A stretch of DNA of 55,924 nt, taken from NCBI GenBank assembly GCA_903828645.1, contig CAIKNA010000262.1, positions 1 to 55,924 of the forward strand. Reading direction: 5' to 3'. A program made the position numbers and the translations under genes. Under the pieces are notes generated by a model. It was not told the DNA's origin and searched no databases. It saw only the letters and a list, made by a program, of their open reading frames with translations. Positions 25,841 to 33,809 of the stretch are shown in pieces. The first letter of the stretch is position 1; each line of letters starts with the position of its first letter. This DNA comes from an uncultured Bacteroidales bacterium (lineage in GTDB: Bacteria > Bacteroidota > Bacteroidia > Bacteroidales > FEN-979).

Positions 25841-26701
25841 TTATTGGTTAATCCTCCCCAAACACTCCTTCAAACTGTCTCTCCAGTAAGGGATTTCTGT
25901 TTGAAACCGTTGTTTAATTTTTGATTTGTTGAATACACTGTAAAAGGGCCGCACTGCTGGCAGCGGATAGTCTTTAGTTTCGATCGGATTGATTTTACAG
26001 GTTATCCCGCTGAACTCGATGATGGCCTTTGCAAAATCGTACCAGCTTGTAACGCCTTCATTTGAGAAATGAAAGACTTCAACACCGCTGAAGACCGGTT
26101 GTTTTTGGATAATGTCGAGGATCGTCTTTGCAAGGTCACGGGCGTAGGTTGGTGTTCCGGTCTGGTCGAAAACGACATTCAGTTGTCCTCGTTCTTTCCC
26201 GTATTTCATCATTGTTTTGACGAAATTGTTGCCAAACTCAGAATAGAGCCATGAGGTCCGTATGATGATGGCCTGGCTGGCATAGGATTGGACCTGCTGC
26301 TCCCCGGCATGTTTACTCTTTGCATAGAGCGATACCGGGTTGGTCGGATCGTCTTCAACATAGGGCTTGTAGCCTTTACCATCGAAAACATAATCCGTGG
26401 ATATATGTATCAGCAGGACGTTATGCCTGGAAGCCACCCTGGCGAGGTTTCCAACGGCTGATGCATTGATCAGGAAGGCAAGGTTGTCTTCCTGCTCGGC
26501 CTTATCAACCGCGGTGTATGCAGCGCAATTGATGATGACGGCAGGCTGCTCTTCTTTAACAAGCTGTTCAACATCGGTCTCGCTGGTGATATCCAGTTCG
26601 GCAACATCTGTAAAGATGAAAACATCGTGAGGACAGGATGGGGCCAGTAATCTTAATTCATTGCCTAACTGGCCGTTAGAGCCGGTAACAAGTATTTTCA
26701 T
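25841..26701 (-). CDS. rfbD: dTDP-4-dehydrorhamnose reductase (RmlD-like)
   Basis: The 286-residue short-chain dehydrogenase/reductase begins KILVTGSNGQLGNELRLLAP, the NAD(P)H-binding motif. It also has NCAAYTAVDKAEQE (the RfbD-specific AYTAVDKAE stretch), HISTDYVFDGKG and the catalytic YAKSKHAGE (YxxxK). It catalyses the last step to dTDP-L-rhamnose. The rfbA, rfbB and rfbC genes are absent here, so the pathway must be completed elsewhere or the enzyme acts on a related sugar. It is 20 bases downstream of the UDP-xylose synthase gene in the same minus-strand operon, which suggests production of envelope polysaccharide precursors. Confidence 0.92.
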   Translation of the reverse strand: MKILVTGSNGQLGNELRLLAPSCPHDVFIFTDVAELDITSETDVEQLVKEEQPAVIINCAAYTAVDKAEQEDNLAFLINASAVGNLARVASRHNVLLIHISTDYVFDGKGYKPYVEDDPTNPVSLYAKSKHAGEQQVQSYASQAIIIRTSWLYSEFGNNFVKTMMKYGKERGQLNVVFDQTGTPTYARDLAKTILDIIQKQPVFSGVEVFHFSNEGVTSWYDFAKAIIEFSGITCKINPIETKDYPLPAVRPFYSVFNKSKIKQRFQTEIPYWRDSLKECLGRINQ

Positions 26702-26721
26702 GGGGAAAGGTTAAGGGGTTA

Positions 26722-27660
26722 TCAGATGATGGATTTGAAATAATCAATGGTTTTGATCAAACCCTCATCGAGCATGATTTTCGGCTCCCATCCCAGCTCA
26801 TTTTTCGCCAGCGTGATATTGGGCTGGCGCTGGGTGGGATCATCGGCCGGAAGTGGCATGTGGATAATCTTTGATGTGGAACCGGTGAATTTTATTACCT
26901 TTTCGGCCAGTTCGAGCATCGTGAATTCATTCGGATTTCCAATGTTGACCGGCCCGGTGAACTCCTCCCTGGAATTCATCAACCGGATCATTCCCTCCAG
27001 CAGGTCGTCCACGTAACAGAAACTCCTGGACTGCAGTCCGTCGCCATACATGGTGATATTTTCACCTTTCAGCGCCTGGACAATGAAATTAGAGACCACA
27101 CGGCCGTCGTTAGGATGCATGCGCGGCCCGTAAGTGTTGAAAATCCGCATGATCTTGATTCGGACATTGTTTTGCTGGTGGTAATTGATGAACAGCGTTT
27201 CGGCGATGCGTTTGCCTTCGTCGTAACAGGACCGGATCCCGATGGGATTTACATGACCCCAGTAAGTTTCCACCTGCGGATGTACCTCAGGATCGCCGTA
27301 TACCTCGCTGGTCGATGCCTGCAGAATCCGGGCCTTGATGCGCTTTGCAAGTCCGAGCATGTTGATGGCCCCCATCACCGAAGTTTTTACCGTTTTAATG
27401 GCATTGAACTGGTAGTGAATCGGGGAGGCCGGACAGGCCAGGTTGTAGATCTCGTCAACTTCGATATAGAAAGGCATAGTGACGTCGTGACGGATCACTT
27501 CAAAATAGGGATTACTGAGAAGATGAACCACATTTTGTTTCTGCCCGGTAAAATAGTTGTCGAGACAAACGACTTCATTGCCCTCCCTGAGCAGTCGCTC
27601 ACAAAGATGGGATCCAAGGAATCCGGCGCCCCCGGTGACCAGAATTTTTTTCTTCAACAT
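26722..27660 (-). CDS. uxs: UDP-glucuronate decarboxylase (UDP-xylose synthase)
   Basis: The 312-residue extended SDR enzyme oxidises and decarboxylates UDP-glucuronate to UDP-xylose. It has the NAD motif [19 protein letters not shown], the [14 protein letters not shown] segment and the catalytic [13 protein letters not shown] (YxxxK). The signatures [12 protein letters not shown] and [20 protein letters not shown] are characteristic of UXS. Its substrate is made by the ugd product encoded just upstream (26-base gap). UDP-xylose may serve capsule, exopolysaccharide or glycoprotein synthesis. The role is clear from sequence; the final polymer is not. Confidence 0.93.
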   Translation of the reverse strand: MLKKKILVTGGAGFLGSHLCERLLREGNEVVCLDNYFTGQKQNVVHLLSNPYFEVIRHDVTMPFYIEVDEIYNLACPASPIHYQFNAIKTVKTSVMGAINMLGLAKRIKARILQASTSEVYGDPEVHPQVETYWGHVNPIGIRSCYDEGKRIAETLFINYHQQNNVRIKIMRIFNTYGPRMHPNDGRVVSNFIVQALKGENITMYGDGLQSRSFCYVDDLLEGMIRLMNSREEFTGPVNIGNPNEFTMLELAEKVIKFTGSTSKIIHMPLPADDPTQRQPNITLAKNELGWEPKIMLDEGLIKTIDYFKSII

Positions 27661-27686
27661 AGGTTTGAATTTTATAAGGTGCGGGC

Positions 27687-29012
27687 CTATTTTGTCGTGT
27701 CGACCCCGATGCAGTAATAGGCGAACCCTTTGCGTTTCATCTCTGCGATCTCATAGATGTTCCTTCCGTCAAAAACCACCAGGTCTTTCAACAGTTTCTT
27801 GATGATGTTGAAATTGGGGAATTTGAATTCGGGCCATTCTGTGACCAGCATGAGACAGTCGGCATCGATCAGCGCGTCGTACTGATCGGGAGCATAGTAA
27901 ATTTTATCCCCGAGTACCCGCTGGGTTTCGTGGATGGCAACAGGATCGTAGGCTTTTACTTTTACACCGGCGTCGAGCAGCTTTTTAATGATCACCAGAG
28001 AGGGCGCTTCACGCATATCATCGGTTTGAGGTTTGAATGATAATCCCCAAACTGCGACCGTCTTCCCTGCAAGGTCTCCCTTGTAATGCTTCACCATCTT
28101 GTTAAAGAGCACCGCTTTCTGATCATCGTTCACTTCTTCAACTGCTTTCAGCACGCGGAGGCTGTATTTGTTATCATCTGCTGTATGGATGAGCGCTTTC
28201 ACGTCTTTCGGGAAGCATGATCCTCCGTATCCTACACCAGGGTAAATGAATTTGTTGCCGATCCGGGAATCAGAACCGATCCCTTTTCTGACCATGTTGA
28301 TGTCGGCGCCAACGATTTCGCAGAGGTTTGCAATATCATTCATGAAGCTGATCTTCGTGGCAAGCATGGAGTTGGCTGCATATTTTGTCATCTCCGCGGA
28401 GACTATGTCCATGAAAATGATCGGGTGTCCGTTCAGGGTGAAGGGCCTGTAAAGTTCTTTCATCAGCTCTTCAGCGCGGAGTGAGTCGCATCCTACGACA
28501 ATGCGGTCTGGTTTCAGGAAATCATCGATGGCGGCACCTTCTTTGAGAAATTCCGGATTCGAGGCAACGTCAAACTCAATATTCACGCCACGTTTATCAA
28601 GTTCCTCCTGGACTGCTTTCCTTACTTTTTCGGCTGTACCCACGGGCACCGTGCTTTTGGTTACGATCAGCAAATAGTTCTTCATATGTTTGCCGCAATC
28701 CCTGGCCACACTGATAACATACTGAAGGTCGGCGCTTCCGTCATCGTCGGGAGGGGTTCCGACAGCGCTGAAGATCACTTCGCAATCTTCGAGTGCTTCC
28801 GCGATGTTTGTCGTAAATTTAATACGGTCCTTTTTCATATTCCGGTGTACCATATCCTCAAGACCAGGCTCATAAATAGGAATGATCCCATTTTTAAGGT
28901 TTTCGATTTTTTTCTGATCAATGTCCACACAGGTAACATCGATACCAACTTCTGCAAAGCAGGTGCCTGTGACTAATCCGACGTATCCGGATCCAACAAT
29001 TGTAACTTTCAT
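27687..29012 (-). CDS. ugd: UDP-glucose 6-dehydrogenase
   Basis: The enzyme oxidises UDP-glucose to UDP-glucuronate with two NAD+. From the ATG at 29012 it is 441 residues (the frame opens 20 codons earlier without a signal or homology). Visible are the NAD motif [20 protein letters not shown], the [13 protein letters not shown] loop, the catalytic-Cys motif [16 protein letters not shown] and the C-terminal UDP-binding domain beginning [17 protein letters not shown]. It is the first gene of the ugd, uxs, rfbD cluster. A -7 element, TATATTTG on the minus strand, lies 33 bases before the start (29045-29052). The -33 half is poor. Confidence 0.96.
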   Translation of the reverse strand: MKVTIVGSGYVGLVTGTCFAEVGIDVTCVDIDQKKIENLKNGIIPIYEPGLEDMVHRNMKKDRIKFTTNIAEALEDCEVIFSAVGTPPDDDGSADLQYVISVARDCGKHMKNYLLIVTKSTVPVGTAEKVRKAVQEELDKRGVNIEFDVASNPEFLKEGAAIDDFLKPDRIVVGCDSLRAEELMKELYRPFTLNGHPIIFMDIVSAEMTKYAANSMLATKISFMNDIANLCEIVGADINMVRKGIGSDSRIGNKFIYPGVGYGGSCFPKDVKALIHTADDNKYSLRVLKAVEEVNDDQKAVLFNKMVKHYKGDLAGKTVAVWGLSFKPQTDDMREAPSLVIIKKLLDAGVKVKAYDPVAIHETQRVLGDKIYYAPDQYDALIDADCLMLVTEWPEFKFPNFNIIKKLLKDLVVFDGRNIYEIAEMKRKGFAYYCIGVDTTK

Positions 29013-29044
29013 GGGTTGAGGTTTTGAGGTTAATAAACGAATAA

Positions 29045-29052
29045 CAAATATA
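29045..29052 (-). promoter_or_regulatory. Candidate -7 element for the ugd operon
   Basis: Minus-strand TATATTTG fits TAnnTTTG exactly, about 33 bases before the ugd ATG. No exact TTTG is found at -33. Confidence 0.4.
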
Positions 29053-29133
29053 TGGATAAAATGGCACAGCAAGTTAACGTTTTTCTGAAATCCGGCATAC
29101 GCATTAAAAATAAATTACCGGTGTGGTACCCAT

Positions 29134-29937
29134 TCATATATTAAGCCGGGTTTGAATTGCCTGGATATCATTCCGCAACTGCTTGACGGTTTCGACGAGA
29201 TGATAGTTTTCAGAATTCAGATTTTCAGGTATTTTCGGACTGATATAATGCACGAACTGCCATAATTCACGGATATCCCTGACATTTATTTCATAGGGTT
29301 CATACAGCGGATTAAGGGAGTGAAGGACCAGCTTTCCTTCGGTTTTGATCCTGTTCTCAACCACTTTGAAAACAATACCTTCCTCCATGGTCAGGATGAT
29401 GTATGCATCCCGGTCGCGGATGGTTGTCCAATCCTGGATGAATACCCCGGTAACCCATGATCCGTGCGGAACGGGAAGCATCGAGTCGCCGTTTACCTGG
29501 AATGTCCGGTATTTTTTCTGCCGGGATAAAAAAGGCAGCCTGAAGGTCGGCAGGATGCAGATGTATTCAGGATCGGCAAACCCGCTGGCATACCCGGCTT
29601 TGGCTTTTTCCGAAACGAGCTCGATGTTGTCTTCATTGTCTGAGCCTACCGTTGTGGTAAGAATGCGGAGGTTTGAACCCTTGATGAATACATCGTAGCC
29701 TCGTTCCAGCTGACGGAGCTGGCTTTCAGAAATTTTAGCCAGGTCGACCCTGATCAGGGTGTCGATGGCCACATTGTAATATTTGGAGAAGCCGATCAGT
29801 GTTTCAAAGCCAGGCTGGGCAACGTTGTTCTCGTATCCGCTCAGTGTTGAACGTTTCATGTTCAGGGTCACGGCCACATCGTCCTGGGTCCGCCCGCGCC
29901 GGTTCCTTAAAAATTTTATGTTGCTGCTGAAGAACAT
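29134..29937 (-). CDS. XRE-family repressor with LexA-like S24 self-cleavage domain
   Basis: The 267-residue protein has an N-terminal XRE helix-turn-helix (IKFLRNRRGRTQDDVAVTLN, MKRSTLSGYENNV; residues about 7-60) and a C-terminal S24/LexA peptidase domain. A candidate Ala-Gly cleavage site lies at 114-115 in EKAKAGYASG, the catalytic Ser is Ser152 in NGDSMLPVPHG and the catalytic Lys is Lys191 in GIVFKVVENR. The spacings (37 and 39 residues) match LexA and UmuD. A short coiled coil closes the chain. It should bind an operator and be inactivated by RecA-stimulated self-cleavage after DNA damage. It is divergent from dinB, 57 bases apart, with a 32-bp element in the gap that recurs upstream of dnaE. 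Confidence 0.9.
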   Translation of the reverse strand: MFFSSNIKFLRNRRGRTQDDVAVTLNMKRSTLSGYENNVAQPGFETLIGFSKYYNVAIDTLIRVDLAKISESQLRQLERGYDVFIKGSNLRILTTTVGSDNEDNIELVSEKAKAGYASGFADPEYICILPTFRLPFLSRQKKYRTFQVNGDSMLPVPHGSWVTGVFIQDWTTIRDRDAYIILTMEEGIVFKVVENRIKTEGKLVLHSLNPLYEPYEINVRDIRELWQFVHYISPKIPENLNSENYHLVETVKQLRNDIQAIQTRLNI

Positions 29938-29960
29938 TTTTTTTGTTTTTTAGAAAAATA

Positions 29961-29992
29961 TGATTATATTATCGTCGTAAAATTGATTAAAA
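29961..29992 (+). promoter_or_regulatory. Putative operator shared by dinB, the S24 repressor and dnaE
   Basis: The element has two direct TGATTA repeats whose starts are 23 bases apart (29961 and 29984). By eye it matches the region at 37102-37133, upstream of dnaE, at 27 of 32 positions. It lies 3-34 bases before the dinB ATG and within 25 bases of the repressor start, so it could control both genes. Confidence 0.7.
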
Positions 29993-29994
29993 AC

Positions 29995-31197
29995 ATGGCA
30001 AATATAATAAAAAACATCGTCCACTTCGACCTGGATACTTTTTTTGTATCGGTTGAGCGGCTGCTGCGCCCTGAACTGGTGGGGAAGCCGGTGATCATCG
30101 GCGGTACCTCCGACCGTGGGGTGGTGGCAAGCTGCAGCTATGAAGCGCGGAAATTCGGCATCCATTCAGCCATGCCGATGAAGATGGCGCGGGCTTTGTG
30201 CGGCGATGCCATTCTCGTGAGGGGCGACATGGAGCTTTATTCGAAGTACTCGCACATCGTTACGGAGATCATCGCCGAAAAAGCGCCGTTGTACGAAAAA
30301 GCCTCCATTGACGAGCATTACCTCGATGTTACCGGGATGGACCGCTTCTTCGGGTTGCAGAAATGGACCCATGAGTTGCGCGAAAGCATCATCAGGAATA
30401 CCGGGCTGCCGATCTCCTTTGGACTGTCGGTGAACAAGACCGTGTCAAAGATCGCTACGGGAGAGGCTAAGCCCAACGGCGAACTTTACGTGGATCGCGG
30501 TGCGGTACAGATCTTCCTGGCACCGCTGTCGATCCGCAAAATTCCGATGATCGGGGAAAAAACTTACCGGCTGCTGCGTTCGATGGGTGTGGTGACGATC
30601 GACACCCTGAGCCATATTCCAATCGACATGATGGAACGGGTGATGGGGAAGAATGGCATCGTGATCTGGGAGAAAGCCAATGGCATTGACGGAACGCCGG
30701 TTTACCCGTACCACGAGGCAAAATCGGTGAGCACCGAAACCACTTTTGAGCAGGACAGCATCGATATTGTCCGGATGAAAGAGATCCTGGTGAAGATGGT
30801 GGAGAAGATATCGTTCGAGCTGCGCGACAAGCAGAAACTCACCGCCTGTGTCACGGTGAAGATCCGCTACTCGAACTTCGACACCCATACCCTGCAACAG
30901 CACGTACCCTACACCGCTTTCGACCACCAGCTGATCCCTGTGGTGAAAAATCTCTTCGACCGCATCTACCAGCGCCGCATGCTGATCCGCCTCATCGGCG
31001 TGCGTTTCAGCAGCCTCATCTCTGGAAATCCGCAACTCAACATGTTCGACGACAACGTGGAGATGGTGAACCTTTACCAGGCCCTTGACCGGATCAGGAG
31101 GAAATACGGCCAGAAGATTGTGCGGTGGGGAGTGGCTTGCTCTGAAGGAACATCAGCAGGGCAACCACCACCAGGAGAAAATTGCCTAAGCCCATGA
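29995..31197 (+). CDS. dinB: Y-family DNA polymerase IV
   Basis: The enzyme copies damaged DNA with low fidelity. I use the ATG at 29995 (MANIIKNIVHFDLDTFFVSV); a TTG four codons earlier is also open. Catalytic residues are Asp12, Asp106 and Glu107 (ASIDEHYLDVTGMD), and helix-hairpin-helix and little-finger regions follow. A beta-clamp-binding motif, PQLNMFDD, lies near the end. The last conserved segment is RIRRKYGQKIVRWGVA. The final 19 or so residues (CSEGTSAGQPPPGENCLSP) are Gly/Pro-rich and are simply the antisense of the convergent glycosyltransferase gene, so the natural C-terminus appears lost. It is divergent from the S24 repressor. Confidence 0.93.
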   Translation: MANIIKNIVHFDLDTFFVSVERLLRPELVGKPVIIGGTSDRGVVASCSYEARKFGIHSAMPMKMARALCGDAILVRGDMELYSKYSHIVTEIIAEKAPLYEKASIDEHYLDVTGMDRFFGLQKWTHELRESIIRNTGLPISFGLSVNKTVSKIATGEAKPNGELYVDRGAVQIFLAPLSIRKIPMIGEKTYRLLRSMGVVTIDTLSHIPIDMMERVMGKNGIVIWEKANGIDGTPVYPYHEAKSVSTETTFEQDSIDIVRMKEILVKMVEKISFELRDKQKLTACVTVKIRYSNFDTHTLQQHVPYTAFDHQLIPVVKNLFDRIYQRRMLIRLIGVRFSSLISGNPQLNMFDDNVEMVNLYQALDRIRRKYGQKIVRWGVACSEGTSAGQPPPGENCLSP

Positions 31198-32311
31198 GGC
31201 CCGAAACCAGAATCGTATGGGAGAGATCCCGGCCCAGAAGGTCGTCGGAATTTGCCCCGTAAAAAAACAGGAGGATGACCAGTACCGGGATCCACCAGTA
31301 TTGTTTGCGCGAGGCTGTGCAGAAGACCATGAATGCAATGAGCGGCGCACTGAACAGCAGCAGCACCCAGTCGGTTTTTATCAGGTTCGGGACCAGGGCA
31401 ATGAGCAGGAACCATTCGAAAGTGAAGTTTGTGGCACTATTCCCGGCCACGGCTCCCTGCTGTTTCTCGTGATAAATGTTCTGCAGGATGAAGAGGGCGA
31501 CCAGAGAGCAGATTGAAAAAAAGATGGCAAGGATTCCCCAGGCGGGCCATGACGGAATAAAATGCCGGAAGAGATAGTCGAGGGAAGTCATCCCCGGAAA
31601 ATCCCCGCTGTGCGTAGTGATCGATTGGATCCAGTCGCCATACATCAGGATGCTCTTGTGCGGCCCCGGGAAAATAAACGGAATAACCAGGCCGCAGAAA
31701 ACAGTCAGGCTAAACCAGGCCAGCGCCCTCCATTGCTTCCTGAGAACCAGCGGAAGCAGCAGGATCAGCAGGTAGGGTTTTGTCAGGATCACAATGCCCA
31801 GCAGGATTCCCCCCTGCCGGTATTTTCCTGTGAGAAAACTCCGGATGGAAAGTGAGCACAACAATAATAAAATGATGTTGATATTTCCCAGGAACATTTC
31901 CCGTGAGAAATGGATCGCGATGCAGCAAAAAGAGACCGATAGCAGCAGTGTTCCATGTTTGATGTTTGTCACCGGAAAATAATCCGTGAGCAGGTCCCGG
32001 ATCACCATGAACGCATACCAGTATGCGGCGCTGAGAATGAAAAAGTGAATTACGGCAGCTGCTTTAAAATTGAAGCACATGTATGGCAGGAAAAAAAAGA
32101 GGGTCGCCGGACTGTATTTGTAAAACCCGCTGCCGCCATAGAATGAAACCAGATAAACCGGTCCGCCGGATATAAGATTTGCTGCAGCCGTATAGTAAAC
32201 CATGAAATCACCGAGCAGGAAACGGCCGTTGATCATGTTCAGTGTGAAGGTGAGCAGGCATGCCACCGCCACTAACAGCGTGAAACCGTTGAAAATATTG
32301 CTCTTTTTCAT
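31094..32311 (-). CDS. GT87-family (DUF2029) membrane glycosyltransferase
   Basis: The 405-residue protein is strongly hydrophobic, with about nine to eleven membrane helices. It has FLLGDFMVYYTAAANLISGG near the N-terminus (an acidic residue in the first loop as in GT-C enzymes) and GGILLGIVILTKPYLLILLL in the middle, typical of the GT87 polyprenyl-phosphate-mannose mannosyltransferase group. It would transfer a lipid-linked sugar at the outer face of the inner membrane. It follows a second GT-C gene by nine bases, so the two probably act in one glycan pathway. Its last 13 residues (PLPTAQSSGRISS) are the antisense of the conserved end of dinB, so its own terminus is also abnormal. Confidence 0.8.
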   Translation of the reverse strand: MKKSNIFNGFTLLVAVACLLTFTLNMINGRFLLGDFMVYYTAAANLISGGPVYLVSFYGGSGFYKYSPATLFFFLPYMCFNFKAAAVIHFFILSAAYWYAFMVIRDLLTDYFPVTNIKHGTLLLSVSFCCIAIHFSREMFLGNINIILLLLCSLSIRSFLTGKYRQGGILLGIVILTKPYLLILLLPLVLRKQWRALAWFSLTVFCGLVIPFIFPGPHKSILMYGDWIQSITTHSGDFPGMTSLDYLFRHFIPSWPAWGILAIFFSICSLVALFILQNIYHEKQQGAVAGNSATNFTFEWFLLIALVPNLIKTDWVLLLFSAPLIAFMVFCTASRKQYWWIPVLVILLFFYGANSDDLLGRDLSHTILVSGLMGLGNFLLVVVALLMFLQSKPLPTAQSSGRISS

Positions 32312-32320
32312 GAAAAGTAT

Positions 32321-33787
32321 TTAGCGCTTGTGCGCGGTTTTCAATTCGTAAATATACCAGAAATTTGTGTGTTCCATCCAATGGTTGAAGTTGAAATGTC
32401 TTACCCATTGCGGGAACGAAGAGTAAACCAGCACTGAAGTGAATTGAGCATCCGCCGGTATGCCGGGTTTATCCGTAACAACCAGGCTTACTGTATCCGG
32501 CGACAGAATGATATGGTGTAACGAATCCACCTGCGTAAGTGCGAGACTCTTCCTTTTATAAAAATGGATGTCGACGTTCGCCCTGTGATATGGGTTATCT
32601 CCGGTGAAATAGAGTTTCGCAGCGACAGGATAGTCATCCCAAAGCTTTTTATAGAGCGCGATCTGATCATCGGCCGGCCGGAAGATAAGGATCACCAGCA
32701 TCACCATGTTCAGGTACCAAAAGAGTTTGAATGATATTTTCGTCATCCGGTGCTGCAGCATTTCATACCCGTTTTTTCGAAGCAAAACATCGGCCGACCG
32801 GATGATCATGACCGGAAGAAACCCGATGACAGGGAACAGGAACCTGATCTCTTTGTGCGGAATGATGAAATGGATGGCAAGAAAAGGGACGATCGTCCAG
32901 GTAAGGATATCTTTCGGGTAATAAATAAAATAGAGGAAAATAGCCAGGATATAGACAATGCTCAGCGGTGGAAAGGCATTCAGGAAGGTTTGCTCAATAT
33001 AATACCACCACGGACTGACGCCAAAACCGGCTGCTTTATCCAGGAGGATATTCTGCATGAAGTAATTCCAGGAGGTCAGCACCCACCGGTCATAGTACCA
33101 CCTGTCGATGAGTATTCCCAATGCAAAGCTCGCCAGGATCCCGGCCACGAATATTAAAAGGTGCCGGAATGGGGTTTTTCTGATCACCACCAGCCAGGCT
33201 GTAAAACCAATGATCATAAATGCCACCTGGTACCTTGTTATGAAAGCCAGTCCAAGCAATATTCCCGTAATCAAATAATCGGCAGGCTTCAGGGTTTTCC
33301 GGAGGAGGAACCAGCCCAGCCCGATCACGAATACCCTGCCCGCAAAAGTCTCAGATGAAAACCTGGCGCTGTTGTAGGGGATAAACCAAAGGAAAAACGA
33401 GAGCAGCAGGAAGGTATACAGCAACTTCCTGTTTGTGATCCGGGGGGCGTACATCCTGATTAGCATGTGGATACTGACAAAGGTAAACATGGCCGAGAGC
33501 AGCCTCATCAGGAAGCCGACCATGAATGGATTGGTAATCCCGGCAACCGAGGCGGCTTTATAAACGGAATAGACGATCAAAGGCTGCACAGCCGGGCGCA
33601 TCATGCATTTGTACTCCCACGGAAGGTTCGCCTTTTCCGTCAGCCCGAGTTTCAGCCCTGCGAACTCTATGACCTGGAAATGTTCATCAAAATGGTTATA
33701 GCCTGTAGAAAACCATGCAGTCAGAATGAAAACCAGCGCGGCGACGAGATAAATTTTTTTTGCTGCAATCCCGTTTTCATTGAACAT
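32321..33787 (-). CDS. GT22-family (Alg9/PIG-B-like) mannosyltransferase
   Basis: The 488-residue protein has a GT-C fold with about ten membrane segments. The first loop has the HFDEHFQVIEF motif (the acidic catalytic region of GT22 enzymes) and later KCMMRPAVQPLIVYSVYKAA. The conserved FIIPHKEIRFLFPVIGFLPV motif is typical of PIG-B/Alg9 mannosyltransferases. It should use a polyprenyl-phosphate sugar donor. The acceptor in bacteria is unknown; candidates are exopolysaccharide, lipid or protein O-glycans. It is the first of two GT-C genes in a minus-strand pair and starts 23 bases before the 3' end of an Omp28-like gene on the same strand. Confidence 0.8.
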   Translation of the reverse strand: MFNENGIAAKKIYLVAALVFILTAWFSTGYNHFDEHFQVIEFAGLKLGLTEKANLPWEYKCMMRPAVQPLIVYSVYKAASVAGITNPFMVGFLMRLLSAMFTFVSIHMLIRMYAPRITNRKLLYTFLLLSFFLWFIPYNSARFSSETFAGRVFVIGLGWFLLRKTLKPADYLITGILLGLAFITRYQVAFMIIGFTAWLVVIRKTPFRHLLIFVAGILASFALGILIDRWYYDRWVLTSWNYFMQNILLDKAAGFGVSPWWYYIEQTFLNAFPPLSIVYILAIFLYFIYYPKDILTWTIVPFLAIHFIIPHKEIRFLFPVIGFLPVMIIRSADVLLRKNGYEMLQHRMTKISFKLFWYLNMVMLVILIFRPADDQIALYKKLWDDYPVAAKLYFTGDNPYHRANVDIHFYKRKSLALTQVDSLHHIILSPDTVSLVVTDKPGIPADAQFTSVLVYSSFPQWVRHFNFNHWMEHTNFWYIYELKTAHKR

Positions 33788-33809
33788 AGGCCAGACGCTT
33801 GAAAAAAAA

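Noticed and set aside
30445-31035. Minus-strand frames of up to 196 codons opposite dinB
   Set aside because: They are antisense shadows of the Pol IV gene, with His/Arg-rich composition and no recognisable domain.
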